A stretch of 64,000 bases of DNA from assembly GCF_019668485.1 (NCBI RefSeq), contig NZ_AP024619.1, forward strand, positions 681,001 to 745,000, in the 5' to 3' direction. Shown piece after piece: positions 29,141 through 37,957 of this stretch. This stretch comes from Gelria sp. Kuro-4. GTDB taxonomy: Bacteria; Bacillota; DTU030; DUMP01. Position numbers and translations under genes: made by a program. The notes under the pieces are model-generated. The model made no database searches, had not been told where the DNA came from, and was given only the letters and a program-made list of their open reading frames with translations. Position 1 is the stretch's first letter; every line of letters starts with the position of its first letter.

Positions 29141-29779
29141 ATGGAGATCCGGGTGAACCCCACTCGCATGGAGCTGAACCGCCTCAAGCGGCGGCTCGCC
29201 ATGGCCCAGCGCGGCCATAAACTCCTCAAGGACAAGCGCGATGAGTTGATGCGGCAGTTCCTGGTGCTCGTCAGGAAGAACAAGGAACTCCGGGAAGAGG
29301 TGGAGGAGCGCCTGGCCGGCTCCTTCCGCAAGTTCATGCTGGCCCGGGCGGTGATGTCCGCCGAGGCGGTGGAAGAGGCCATCATGTACCCCAAGGAGCG
29401 CCTCGAGGTGAAGCTGGGCCGCCAGAACATCATGAGCGTACACACCCCCAAGCTCACTTGGGAGCGGGTCAGCGCCGAGACCGACAGCATCTATCCCTAC
29501 GGTTTCGCCGAGACCTCAGCCGAGCTGGACGATTCCATCAGCACGCTGGCCGAGCTTTTGCCGCGGCTCTTGGAGCTGGCCGAGGTAGAAAAGGCGGTGG
29601 CGCTGCTCGCGGCCGAAATCGAGCGCACCCGCCGCCGCGTGAACGCCTTGGAGTACGTGATGATCCCGCAGCTGGCGAGCACCGTGCGCTACATCACCAT
29701 GAAGCTCGACGAAAACGAGCGCTCCAGCCTCACTCGGCTGATGAAGGTCAAGGACATCGTGCGGGCCAAGGGCGTGTGA
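29141..29779 (+). CDS. ntpD: V-type ATPase subunit D (central shaft)
   Basis: A 212-residue long antiparallel coiled coil that turns inside the A3B3 head. It begins [20 protein letters not shown] and [17 protein letters not shown] and ends with [20 protein letters not shown], the strongest signature of the family. It starts 3 bases after B and is the last gene of the operon, with a terminator 42 bp downstream. Confidence 0.96.
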   Translation: MEIRVNPTRMELNRLKRRLAMAQRGHKLLKDKRDELMRQFLVLVRKNKELREEVEERLAGSFRKFMLARAVMSAEAVEEAIMYPKERLEVKLGRQNIMSVHTPKLTWERVSAETDSIYPYGFAETSAELDDSISTLAELLPRLLELAEVEKAVALLAAEIERTRRRVNALEYVMIPQLASTVRYITMKLDENERSSLTRLMKVKDIVRAKGV

Positions 29780-29820
29780 CGAAAACCCGGCCGGTAAGCG
29801 AGAAAGGGAAAGACCCCATA

Positions 29821-29850
29821 GGGAGACCCTACCAGAGGGTCGCCCTTTTC
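29821..29850 (+). terminator. Terminator of the V-ATPase operon
   Basis: Arms gggagaccct (29821-29830) and agggtcgccc (29836-29845), one mismatch, 5-nt loop, then TTTTC. Confidence 0.8.
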
Positions 29851-29983
29851 TCATTTAGCCTCAGGTCGCCGGCGCCGCCGGGGAATGCCGAGGGCGGCAG
29901 AGAAATTTCCGCCGACCATGCCACTGAGTGCCACAGGCGTTTAGCGGAAATACTGTAGGGAGAAGCCGAGAGGAGGTAGTTGC

Positions 29984-31111
29984 ATGAGCCGCTTCTCACG
30001 CAGGCTCGAAATCCGCTGGACGTTAGCTGTAGCCTTACTTCTAGTCGCCTTCTTGGCCGGGGGCGCCCTGGTGGGCGGTGTCCTTGCTGCGCGGTCCCAG
30101 CTCCTGCCCGGCCCGCAGGCCTCACCTGCACCCCCAAGCGCCCCGCGCGCCAGCCCGGGCGACAGCCCGGAACTCAATCCCTACAGCGTCATCAGCGCCG
30201 TCGCCGAGCGCGTGGCTCCCACTGTGGTGGGCGTGGCCACCCGGCAGCGCGCGTATGACTGGTTCTACGGCGCCTACGAAGAGGCGGGCGTGGGTTCCGG
30301 CATCATCTTCGACCCTACAGGTTATATCCTCACCAATGACCACGTGGTAGGGAGCGCCGGCCGCATTACGGTCACCCTGGCCGACGGCCGGCAGCTGCCG
30401 GCCCGCCTGGTGGGCACCGATCCGGGCACGGATCTCGCGGTGATCAAAGTAAACGCCGCCGGCCTCACCCCGGCCCTGCTCGGGAGCTCCGAAAACCTGC
30501 GCGTGGGCGACCTGGCCGTGGCCATCGGCAACCCATTGGGGCTGGAGTTCCAGCGCAGCGTCACCGCCGGCATCGTGAGCGCGCTCAACCGCACCATCCA
30601 GACCGACGACGGCAAGGTGCTGGAGAACCTCATCCAAACCGATGCCCCCATCAACCCGGGCAACAGCGGCGGACCGCTCCTCAACTCCCGGGGAGAGGTG
30701 GTGGGCATCAATACAGCCAAGGCCCAGGCGGCCGAAGGCATGGGCTTCGCCATTCCCATCAGCCAGGCGCGGCCGGTGGTGGAGGAGCTCATGGCGCACG
30801 GGCGGGTGCTCAGGCCCTGGCTGGGGGTGTACACCGCCGAGGTGAACCGGGAGATAAGCGCCTACTTCGACCTCAAGGTCACATCCGGTATTGCGGTGCT
30901 GGACGTCTATAAAGGCAGCCCGGCCCAGCGCGCCGGAATGCGCCCCGGCGATGTCATCCTTTCCGTCGGCGGCACGAGCGTGCGGACCCTCCCCGAATTC
31001 ACCGCCGCCCTGGCGCGCCACAAGGTGGGCGAGCGCGTCGCCCTGGGCATCGACCGCCAGGGCAAAAAACTCACCCTCACCGCCCTTCTCGCCCCGCGGC
31101 CGAACCGGTGA
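29984..31111 (+). CDS. htrA: HtrA/DegP-family membrane serine protease
   Basis: A 375-residue protease with an N-terminal membrane anchor (residues 12-35), a trypsin-like domain with triad His120 (LTNDHVVG), Asp150 (GTDPGTDLAV) and Ser228 (NPGNSGGPLLN), and one C-terminal PDZ domain (about 275-370; GIAVLDVYKGSPAQRAGM). It would degrade misfolded exported proteins. GAGGAGG precedes the ATG. In Bacillus an htrA paralogue closes the wal operon; here the V-ATPase genes lie between it and walI. Confidence 0.94.
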   Translation: MSRFSRRLEIRWTLAVALLLVAFLAGGALVGGVLAARSQLLPGPQASPAPPSAPRASPGDSPELNPYSVISAVAERVAPTVVGVATRQRAYDWFYGAYEEAGVGSGIIFDPTGYILTNDHVVGSAGRITVTLADGRQLPARLVGTDPGTDLAVIKVNAAGLTPALLGSSENLRVGDLAVAIGNPLGLEFQRSVTAGIVSALNRTIQTDDGKVLENLIQTDAPINPGNSGGPLLNSRGEVVGINTAKAQAAEGMGFAIPISQARPVVEELMAHGRVLRPWLGVYTAEVNREISAYFDLKVTSGIAVLDVYKGSPAQRAGMRPGDVILSVGGTSVRTLPEFTAALARHKVGERVALGIDRQGKKLTLTALLAPRPNR

Positions 31112-31273
31112 CAAACCCGACGCCTCTCCTCTTTATGACGGCCGCCGTGCGCCCGTTCCATTACTCGACAAGAAACCACAGGACCAAGAAGGAATAGTAT
31201 ACCGTATGCAGAAATAACGTAAGAAGAAGGCTGCACGGCAGGCAGGGCCTCCGGGCAGCGCAAAGGAGGAGAG

Positions 31274-32692
31274 ATGATAATGGCGAAGGCACGGCCGGTC
31301 CGGCTCTGCGATACCTCGCTGCGCGACGCCCACCAGAGCCTCTTTGCCACCCGCATGAAGACCGAGGACATGGTACCCATCCTGGAGAAGCTGGACTCCG
31401 TGGGCTACTTCTCCCTGGAGATGTGGGGCGGCGCCACCTTTGACACCTGCATGCGCTTCCTCAACGAAGATCCCTGGGAGCGCCTCTGGACCATCAGGAA
31501 GCACGTCAAGAACACCAAGCTGCAGATGCTGCTCCGCGGCCAGAATATCCTGGGCTACCGCAACTACCCGGACGACGTGGTGGAGGAGTTTGTGAGGCGC
31601 ATGGTGGCGGGCGGCATCGACATCGTGCGCATCTTTGACGCCTTAAACGACGTGCGCAACATGGAGACGGCCATCCGCGCCACCAAAGCCGCCGGGGCAC
31701 ACGCTCAGGGCACCGTGGTCTACACCATCAGCCCCGTGCACGATGTTCCCCTGTACATCCGCATCGCCAAGGACCTGGTCGAACTTGGCGTCGACTCCAT
31801 CTGCATCAAAGACATGGCTGGGTTGCTCACCCCTTACACGGCCTATGAGCTGGTGACAGAGCTTAAGAAGGCGGTGGACGTGCCCATCCAGCTTCACTGT
31901 CACTACACCAGCGGCATGGCTTCCATGACCTACCTGAAGGCCATCGAGGCGGGCGTCGACGTGGTGGATACCGCCAGCTCTCCTCTGGCTCTGGGCACCT
32001 CCCAGCCGCCGGCGGAGTCCCTGGTGGCCACCCTGGCCGGGACCGAGCGCGACACCGGCTTAAACCTCGAGCTTCTTTCCGAGATCGCCGCTTACTGGCG
32101 GGATGTCAAGAAAAAGTACGACCAGTTCGCCGCCATCTCCAGCGGCGTCGATACCAACGTCCTTTCCTACCAAATCCCCGGCGGCATGATCAGTAACCTG
32201 GCCTCCCAGCTCAAGCAGCAGGGGGCGCTGGATAAGTACCGCGACTGCCTGGCCGAGGTGCCGCGCGTCCGGAAAGAGCTCGGCTACCCGCCGCTCGTCA
32301 CCCCCACCAGCCAGATCGTCGGCACCCAGGCCGTTTTCAACGTGCTCCTGGGCGAGCGCTACAAGGTGGTTCCAACCGAGGTCAAGAACTACGCCCTCGG
32401 CTATTACGGCCGCCCGCCGGCGCCCATCGACGAAGCGGTGAAAAAGAAGATCATCGGCGATGAACAGCCCATCACCTGCCGCCCGGCCGACCTCCTGGAG
32501 CCGGGGCTGGAGAAGGCGAAACAGGCCGTCGCCGCCTACATCCAAAAGCCCGAGGACATCCTTTCCTACGCTATTTTCCCGCAGGTGGCCGAGCGCTTCC
32601 TCAAAGAGCGCCTGGCGGCCAAGACCGGCGTGGACTACAACATCGCCGAGGCCGCGGCAGCCGAGGCGCCGCGCCCTTATTACCCGGCCTGA
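31274..32692 (+). CDS. oadA: Carboxyltransferase subunit (pyruvate carboxylase B / oxaloacetate decarboxylase alpha type), no biotin domain
   Basis: A 472-residue enzyme of the DRE-TIM family that transfers CO2 between carboxybiotin and pyruvate/oxaloacetate or a related acid. The metal site is built from DTSLRDAHQSL and LHCHYTSGMA, with the likely carbamylated Lys in ICIKDMAGLL. The C-terminal PYC_OADA domain follows (from about 300; PGGMISNLASQLKQQG). It stops before any Met-Lys-Met biotinyl domain, and none is encoded nearby, so it must use a separate biotin carrier, like the 5S subunit of transcarboxylase or PycB-type proteins. A strong terminator follows; it appears monocistronic. Confidence 0.9.
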   Translation: MIMAKARPVRLCDTSLRDAHQSLFATRMKTEDMVPILEKLDSVGYFSLEMWGGATFDTCMRFLNEDPWERLWTIRKHVKNTKLQMLLRGQNILGYRNYPDDVVEEFVRRMVAGGIDIVRIFDALNDVRNMETAIRATKAAGAHAQGTVVYTISPVHDVPLYIRIAKDLVELGVDSICIKDMAGLLTPYTAYELVTELKKAVDVPIQLHCHYTSGMASMTYLKAIEAGVDVVDTASSPLALGTSQPPAESLVATLAGTERDTGLNLELLSEIAAYWRDVKKKYDQFAAISSGVDTNVLSYQIPGGMISNLASQLKQQGALDKYRDCLAEVPRVRKELGYPPLVTPTSQIVGTQAVFNVLLGERYKVVPTEVKNYALGYYGRPPAPIDEAVKKKIIGDEQPITCRPADLLEPGLEKAKQAVAAYIQKPEDILSYAIFPQVAERFLKERLAAKTGVDYNIAEAAAAEAPRPYYPA

Positions 32693-32755
32693 GTGGCGGT
32701 TGCAGCTCTATCGCGCCTTCCGTATCTTCCAGCACGAACCCTATCATTACTGACA

Positions 32756-32778
32756 CCCGGCCGCGCGGCCGGGTTTTC
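32756..32778 (+). terminator. Terminator after the carboxyltransferase gene
   Basis: Arms cccggcc and ggccggg, loop gcgc, followed by TTTTC. Confidence 0.8.
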
Positions 32779-32792
32779 TCGTGACGGTGGGA

Positions 32793-32822
32793 TTGTTAAT
32801 CGGGATACAAAAGTTGTTTAAT
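32793..32822 (+). promoter_or_regulatory. Possible promoter of the tandem-repeat lipoprotein gene
   Basis: TTGTTA, an 18-bp spacer and TTTAAT. The leader to the start codon would be about 150 nt; I see no known riboswitch in it. Confidence 0.4.
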
Positions 32823-32977
32823 AGATGCTCTTCCCCGGCAGGATTCGGCTGTTATTTGGCGAACTAACTATAGCAGGGAAAGGGAGACTGGAAAAGGGGG
32901 ACTGAGTGGGACAAAGGGGTTCGCTGGGTAGGATCGGTCAAACAACATACGACTGATTAGGGGGAGAAACTAGAAGA

Positions 32978-34072
32978 ATGAAGCGCCTTTTAGCTACAGC
33001 GCTGGTGTTGCTTCTGGCCGGCACTCTCTTGGCCGGTTGCTCTGCGCCGAAAGAGGAGGCCAACAACCCTGCGCCGCAAGAGCAGGCTCAGAATCAGCAA
33101 CAGGCTCAGACAGCTAAGCTGGGACTCGGCATCGTCACTTCTATTGCCAAATCCAAGGACGCCACTGCTGACGCTACGGCCGTAGGCCAAGTGGACAGTG
33201 TCATTGCTGCCGCCCTCTTTGACAAGGACGGCAAGGTGGTCAAAGTTGACATCGACACTGCGCAGCCCAAAGTTCAGTTCGATAAGAACATGAAGGTTAC
33301 CTCGGACAAGACTGCAGAAATCCAGACCAAGAAAGAGCTGGGCGACAAGTACGGCATGATTAAGGCATCCTCGATTAAAAAGGAATGGTACCAGCAGATA
33401 GCCGAGCTGGAGAAGTGGATGGTAGGCAAGACCGTAGATGAGATCAAGGCGATGAAGGTGAAGGCCCGCGACGAGGAGCACCAGTCAGTTCCAGACGTTC
33501 CGGAGCTCACCTCATCGGTAACCATCTCGGTGGAGGATTACATCGCCGCGGTGGAGAAGGCCTACCAGAACGCCGTGAACGTTAAGGACGCGGCCAAACT
33601 CGGCCTTGGCCATAACGTCTCAATTGCCAAGTCGAAGGATTACAGTGTTAAGGATGGCCAGGAGACTCTTCCCGTGGCCCAGGCGGATGTGGTTGTAGCC
33701 GCCGTGGCTTTCGACAAGGACGGTAAGGTAGCCGGTGCGCAGATCGACACGGCCCAGACCAAGGTCAACTTCGACAAGAACGGCAAAGTGACCTCGGACA
33801 AGACCGCGGTCATCAAGACCAAGAAAGAGCTGGGCGATGCTTACGGTATGGGTAAGGTCTCCTCGATTGGTAAGAACTGGTACCAGCAGATCGCCGAGCT
33901 CGAAAAGTGGATGGCGGGTAAGACCGTCGATGAGATCAAGGCCTTGAAGGTTAAGGCCCGCGACGAAGAACACACCGCCGTTCCAGATGTTCCGGAACTT
34001 ACCTCGCTGGTCACCATCTCCGTTGAGGATTACATTGCTGCAGTCGCAGAGGCCTACACCAACGCAAAGTAA
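32978..34072 (+). CDS. Tandem-repeat lipoprotein, divergent FMN_bind-like, next to apbE
   Basis: A 364-residue lipoprotein (lipobox LLAGC21) made of a Gln-rich linker and two ~155-residue repeats (about 47-200 and 207-364) that are highly similar in sequence. Each repeat runs from LGLG..SIAKSKD through FDKDGKV, TKKELGD.YGM and WYQQIAELEKWM.GKTVDEIK to a C-terminal TISVEDYIAAV. That last block aligns without gaps to the end of the FMN_bind domain encoded at 36112, where TGATQSTEAFNEAVASA carries the flavin-acceptor Thr. Here the acceptor-like residues are Thr182 (ELTSSVT) and Thr346 (ELTSLVT), with GA of the usual DxxTGAT changed. I infer a divergent FMN-carrying or FMN_bind-fold electron carrier on the cell surface; the family is unnamed as far as I know. 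Confidence 0.72.
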   Translation: MKRLLATALVLLLAGTLLAGCSAPKEEANNPAPQEQAQNQQQAQTAKLGLGIVTSIAKSKDATADATAVGQVDSVIAAALFDKDGKVVKVDIDTAQPKVQFDKNMKVTSDKTAEIQTKKELGDKYGMIKASSIKKEWYQQIAELEKWMVGKTVDEIKAMKVKARDEEHQSVPDVPELTSSVTISVEDYIAAVEKAYQNAVNVKDAAKLGLGHNVSIAKSKDYSVKDGQETLPVAQADVVVAAVAFDKDGKVAGAQIDTAQTKVNFDKNGKVTSDKTAVIKTKKELGDAYGMGKVSSIGKNWYQQIAELEKWMAGKTVDEIKALKVKARDEEHTAVPDVPELTSLVTISVEDYIAAVAEAYTNAK

Positions 34073-34102
34073 GGTCTCACTACAGTAAGATGAGGCCGAC
34101 TG

Positions 34103-34135
34103 ACTCCCCTGCCCGAAGCGGGGGAGTTAGTTTTT
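34103..34135 (+). terminator. Terminator after the tandem-repeat lipoprotein gene
   Basis: Arms actcccctg and cgggggagt, loop cccgaag, then TTTTT at 34131-34135. Confidence 0.8.
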
Positions 34136-34205
34136 CGGGGCTTTTCCAGGAGTTGCCATTGTCCGGCCGGTGCATTTCTGTTACTATGGACAAAAGGTGA
34201 GGCTA

Positions 34206-35291
34206 ATGAAAAAGGCAACCGCGGCTTTTGTGGCCCTCCTCGTGCTGCTTCTTTCCCTTCCGGGCTGCCGGACGACGCCCCGCAGTGAGTACAGCAAGTA
34301 CACCAACAGCTTTTTTGATACCTTTGACACGCTGATACAGGTGGTGGCCTACGCAAAAAGTCAGCAGGAGTTCGATGCCTGGTTTGAAAAAATCCATGCC
34401 CGCTTTCAAAAGTTGCACCGGCTGTACGATATCTATAACACCTACCCGGGCCTGAACAACGTCAAGACCATCAACGACAATGCCGGAGTGAGGCCGGTGA
34501 AGGTGGACAAGGCCATCATCGACCTTATTCTCTTTGCCAAGGACTGGTACGCCCGTACCGGCGGGCGCACCAACATTGCACTGGGTCCTGTGCTGAGGAT
34601 CTGGCACGACTATCGCACCGCGGGGATGGACGACCCTTTGAGCGCCAAGCTGCCGCCTCCGGCCGAGCTTCGCCGGGCGGCTGAGCACACCGACATCGGT
34701 AAGGTTATCGTCGATCCAGAGAAAAGTACTGTCTACCTGGCCGAACGCGGGATGAGCCTCGATGTCGGGGCGGTGGCCAAAGGATTCGCCGTCGAGTTGG
34801 TGGCACGGGAGGCGCAGGCGGACGGTCTGGTCTCGGGGATCATCAGCGCAGGCGGTAATGTGCGCGCCATCGGTAAACCGCTCGACGGCGTGCGGGAGCG
34901 CTGGGGCATCGGCATTCAGGACCCGAACAAGCCCATTGTATCCGACGGCCCGACGCTGCTCGATACGGTCTACGTGAACGACGCCGCCGTCGTGACCAGC
35001 GGTGACTACCAGCGTTACTATATCGTCGATGGCAAGGTCATCCACCACCTGATCGACCCCGATACCCTGATGCCGGCCTCTTACTACCATGCGGTAACCA
35101 TAGTGGCCGAGGATTCCGGCGTGGCCGACTTCCTGTCCACTACGGCGTTTCTTCTGCCCTATGAAAAAAGCCGCGCCCTGATCGAAAGCCTGGACGGCGT
35201 GGAGGCCCTCTGGGTCCTGCCCGACGGCAGGGTGGAGAGTACCCCGGGAATGCAGAAAATCATGCAGAGTCATGGGGCCGGTGGCCGTTAG
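34206..35291 (+). CDS. apbE: ApbE lipoprotein, FAD:protein FMN transferase
   Basis: Attaches FMN covalently to Ser/Thr of DxxS/TGAT-type motifs in exported proteins, using FAD. 361 residues from ATG 34206 (AAGGTGAG upstream); signal peptide with lipobox SLPGC. Family motifs: SFFDTFDTLIQV, GGRTNIALGPVLRIW, LDVGAVAKGFAVEL, SAGGNVRAIG, VVTSGDYQRYY, HHLIDPDTLMPA and the C-terminal DFLSTTAFLL. Its target proteins are probably the flanking lipoproteins at 32978 and 36112. No Rnf or Nqr genes lie nearby. Confidence 0.95.
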   Translation: MKKATAAFVALLVLLLSLPGCRTTPRSEYSKYTNSFFDTFDTLIQVVAYAKSQQEFDAWFEKIHARFQKLHRLYDIYNTYPGLNNVKTINDNAGVRPVKVDKAIIDLILFAKDWYARTGGRTNIALGPVLRIWHDYRTAGMDDPLSAKLPPPAELRRAAEHTDIGKVIVDPEKSTVYLAERGMSLDVGAVAKGFAVELVAREAQADGLVSGIISAGGNVRAIGKPLDGVRERWGIGIQDPNKPIVSDGPTLLDTVYVNDAAVVTSGDYQRYYIVDGKVIHHLIDPDTLMPASYYHAVTIVAEDSGVADFLSTTAFLLPYEKSRALIESLDGVEALWVLPDGRVESTPGMQKIMQSHGAGGR

Positions 35292-35329
35292 TTTTGCCCG
35301 CCGGTCCCGCTTTCTGAAGCAGGTTTTGC

Positions 35330-35358
35330 TTGCGACGTTTCTGAAAACGAGCTATGAT
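35330..35358 (+). promoter_or_regulatory. Probable promoter of the LUD-domain gene
   Basis: TTGCGA (35330-35335), a 17-bp spacer and TATGAT (35353-35358), about 90 bp before the start codon. Confidence 0.5.
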
Positions 35359-35448
35359 AAAAACTAGCTGAAAGTATAACGACGGCGCGTGAAGACGTTC
35401 CTACCCCCAGCGCGGTGGGGGACACACCTTTTCAGGAGGGATTGTGGA

Positions 35449-36063
35449 ATGGAAGACAAACTTGCCCGCGCCCAGGTTGCGCTCGAAAGGCACGGCATCA
35501 AGACCACCGTGGTGGACACGCCGGAAGAGGCGAAAGCCTTCATCCTTAAGGAAGTACGGCCGGGCCAGCGCGTCGGCGTGGGCGGCTCGCGCAGCATCGA
35601 GGCGCTCGGCGTGGTACCGGAGCTGGAGGCGCTGGGTTGCCGGGTCGCCTGGCACTGGCGCGGGAACGGCCCGGAGGAAGTGCTGGCCCTGCGGCGGGCT
35701 CAGCTGAGCGCCGATGTATTCCTGGCCAGCTCCAACGCCGTCACCGAGGACGGTCGCCTGGTGAACGTCGACGGGGTAGGCAACCGCGTGGGCGCCATGG
35801 TCTTCGGACCGCCCAAAGTCATCCTGGTGTGCGGGCAGAACAAAGTGGTGCCCGATCTCGAGGCCGCGCTGGACCGCGTGCACAACGTGGCGGCTCCGCT
35901 CAACGGCCGGCGGCTCAACACCGGAACGCCCTGTGCCGTAGCCGGACGGTGTACCGACTGCAACTCGCCCGGCCGTATGTGCGCCGTGACCGTGATCATC
36001 GAGCGGCGGCCGCAGAAGACGGACCTGCAGGTGGTACTCGTCCGCACTGACTTAGGTTATTAG
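35449..36063 (+). CDS. LUD-domain (LutC/YkgG-like, DUF162) protein
   Basis: A 204-residue protein with the LUD fold: EVRPGQRVGVGGSRSIEALG, ADVFLASSNAVTEDGRLVNV, DGVGNRVGAMVFGPPKVILV and a C-terminal Cys-containing segment (CAVAGRCTDCNSPGRMC) that could bind metal or an Fe-S cluster. LUD proteins serve lactate oxidation in LutABC, but many single copies are uncharacterised. CAGGAGGG sits 8 bases before the ATG. It lies between apbE and the FMN_bind lipoprotein gene, which hints at a redox role; this is inference. Confidence 0.85.
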   Translation: MEDKLARAQVALERHGIKTTVVDTPEEAKAFILKEVRPGQRVGVGGSRSIEALGVVPELEALGCRVAWHWRGNGPEEVLALRRAQLSADVFLASSNAVTEDGRLVNVDGVGNRVGAMVFGPPKVILVCGQNKVVPDLEAALDRVHNVAAPLNGRRLNTGTPCAVAGRCTDCNSPGRMCAVTVIIERRPQKTDLQVVLVRTDLGY

Positions 36064-36111
36064 GGCCAACTGTGTTCCAGGGACGGCTCTAGCTGTTGAG
36101 GGGGGGAAGTG

Positions 36112-36873
36112 ATGAAGCGCATCCTGGTGCTGAGTTTGGCCTTCGCTCTTACCCTGAGCCTTCTGGCCGGTTGCTCGGCGCTCAAGCCGCAGGAGCGGCC
36201 CCAGGGCCGGCAACAAGGGGCTGGAGCCCAGCCGCCGGCTGCCGCTAAGACGTACAGCGATGGTACTTACACCGCGGCGTCCGACGCCGATGATCACGGC
36301 TACGCCCTGGCTACCGTGACCATTAAGGACGACAAAATCACCGCCGTCCAGCTGAAAGAGGTTACCGAGAAGGCCGTCGACAAGGACTTCAACACTTATC
36401 CTTACGCGCCTTCCAAAGAAGCCAACGCCGAAATGGCTGAGCGCTTCGTAGAGAAGAACTCGGTGGACGTAGACGACTACACCAAGGCGACCCACAGCAG
36501 CCAAAAATACAAACAGGCCGTCAGGCGGGCCCTGGAGAAGGCGAAGGTTACGCCCGCAGTTATGACCGCCTACTTCGACGGCACCTTTATGGGCCGGTCC
36601 AAGGCCGGCGAGCACGGCTACGCCATCGCCCTGGTCACCATAAAGGGCGACAAGGTGACGGATGTCAAGCTCAACGAGGTCACCGAGAAGAACGAGTTCA
36701 AGGATTACACCAAGTACCCGTACAAGAAGTCTGTGGAAGCCCACGACCAGCTCCCGGCCAAGTTCGTGGAGTCCAACGGCCGGCCGGTGGACGCCTTCAC
36801 CGGCGCCACGCAGAGCACCGAGGCCTTCAACGAGGCCGTGGCGAGCGCCATGGAGCAGGCCAAGGTAAAATAA
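36112..36873 (+). CDS. Lipoprotein with two FMN_bind domains (flavinylated electron carrier)
   Basis: A 253-residue lipoprotein (lipobox LLAGC21) with two FMN_bind domains, residues about 47-145 and 152-253. Domain 2 has a canonical flavinylation motif, D227-AFTGAT233, with Thr233 as the expected FMN acceptor. Domain 1 has D121-DYTKAT127, in which Gly is replaced by Lys. The layout matches the extracellular electron-transfer lipoprotein PplA of Listeria, which also has two such domains and is flavinylated by an ApbE-type enzyme. ATG 36112 is used behind AGGGGGGGAA. It is the last gene of the cluster, with a terminator 23 bp after it. Confidence 0.88.
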   Translation: MKRILVLSLAFALTLSLLAGCSALKPQERPQGRQQGAGAQPPAAAKTYSDGTYTAASDADDHGYALATVTIKDDKITAVQLKEVTEKAVDKDFNTYPYAPSKEANAEMAERFVEKNSVDVDDYTKATHSSQKYKQAVRRALEKAKVTPAVMTAYFDGTFMGRSKAGEHGYAIALVTIKGDKVTDVKLNEVTEKNEFKDYTKYPYKKSVEAHDQLPAKFVESNGRPVDAFTGATQSTEAFNEAVASAMEQAKVK

Positions 36874-36895
36874 GCCGGGAAGTAGTGGAATATAG

Positions 36896-36925
36896 GAACC
36901 CGGGCGGCCAAGCCCGGGTTCTTGT
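36896..36925. terminator. Terminator between the FMN_bind gene and ymaF
   Basis: Perfect 10-bp arms (gaacccgggc / gcccgggttc) and a 6-nt loop between convergent genes; it could serve both strands. Confidence 0.75.
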
Positions 36926-36926
36926 A

Positions 36927-37280
36927 TTAACCAGGCATCTCGCGGACGGGTTCAACGAAACCGGCCAACACGTGGTCATGGCCTTCGTTGTAAGAGGTAT
37001 CGAACCGGAAGTAGTGGGTATGGTAGCCATCGCCCAGCAGCTCTGCCGGTCCCGTCTGGCCGTTGTAGGTGTGGAAGTGGCCGTCGTTGTACGTGGTGGC
37101 GCCCCACAGACGGTGGTAGTGGCTCGCGCCCCTGCCCTGGGCCGCTCCGCTCACACCAGGATGCATGTGCACATGCCCGGCAGCCACGCTGGTAGCTCCC
37201 GTCTGCGCGTGAACGTGAATCCGGTAAAGCTCCTCAGCCTGCTTGAGTGCGGGTCCAGGTTCCTCGGCGTTCTCCGGCAT
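36927..37280 (-). CDS. ymaF: YmaF-like histidine-rich protein
   Basis: A 117-residue protein with regularly spaced His motifs (YRIHVHAQTGATS, GHVHMHPGVS, GHFHTYNGQTGPA, GYHTHYFRF, GHDHVLAGF), matching the Bacillus YmaF family, whose function is unknown; metal binding is plausible. TGAGGAGGG precedes the ATG. It lies downstream of hsp20 in the same direction. Confidence 0.8.
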   Translation of the reverse strand: MPENAEEPGPALKQAEELYRIHVHAQTGATSVAAGHVHMHPGVSGAAQGRGASHYHRLWGATTYNDGHFHTYNGQTGPAELLGDGYHTHYFRFDTSYNEGHDHVLAGFVEPVREMPG

Positions 37281-37349
37281 CTTCCCGGCCCTCCTCAGAA
37301 AAAATCGGGGTGCTCCCTTCTAAGGTATGGCCGGTGCCGGACGAAGGTG

Positions 37350-37799
37350 CTAGTGAACCTCGTTGATCTTTACCTTGACCCCTTTGGTTCGGCCCTCTGC
37401 GGCTTTGGGCACGCGTACCTCGAGCACACCGTTTTTAAACGTGGCCTTGGCCTCCTCCGGCTTCACCTCGGCCGGCAGCGTCAGGGTGCGGTAAAACTGC
37501 CCGAAGCGGCGCTCCGACCTTACATAACCGTCTTCGCGTTCTTCCCTCTCTTCCTTGAGCTCCCCGCGCAGGCTCAGACTGTCGGCCGTCACAGTGATGT
37601 CGACATCCTTTGGTTCCACCCCGGGGATCTCGGCTTTGACAACGACTTCTTTTTCGTCTTCGTACATATCTACGGCCGGCTGCCAGCCGCGCCGCCCGGC
37701 CAGGGCTGGGTAACGGCTCAGCGTGTGATCGAAGAGCCGGTTCACCTCTTCGCGAACCTGCCACAGGTCCTGGAAAGGATCCCAGCGCATCAAGGCCAT
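37350..37799 (-). CDS. hsp20: Small heat-shock protein Hsp20
   Basis: A 149-residue alpha-crystallin-type chaperone. The crystallin domain spans about residues 40-140 (PAVDMYEDEKEVVVKAEIPG, ADSLSLRGELKEEREEREDG, FYRTLTLPAEVKPEEAKATF, NGVLEVRVPK). The start follows GGGAGG. No CIRCE or other heat-shock operator is evident upstream. Confidence 0.94.
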   Translation of the reverse strand: MALMRWDPFQDLWQVREEVNRLFDHTLSRYPALAGRRGWQPAVDMYEDEKEVVVKAEIPGVEPKDVDITVTADSLSLRGELKEEREEREDGYVRSERRFGQFYRTLTLPAEVKPEEAKATFKNGVLEVRVPKAAEGRTKGVKVKINEVH

Positions 37800-37957
37800 C
37801 GCGACACCTCCCAGTTGTTTTTTTTATTTTACCCGGCTTTTCTGCCCCTATGTACCGGGGACGCATCTTTTCTTCCCGCCCGGGTATACTAAAAACGCGC
37901 CTGAAGGGGATGCTCTTACCTTGAAACCCGTCGCTTTTACTTACACGCCGGGAGGCC

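Noticed and set aside
31274-32692. Complete oxaloacetate decarboxylase alpha subunit with biotin domain
   Set aside because: The frame ends after the PYC_OADA domain, no biotinyl-Lys motif is present, and nothing downstream encodes a carrier.
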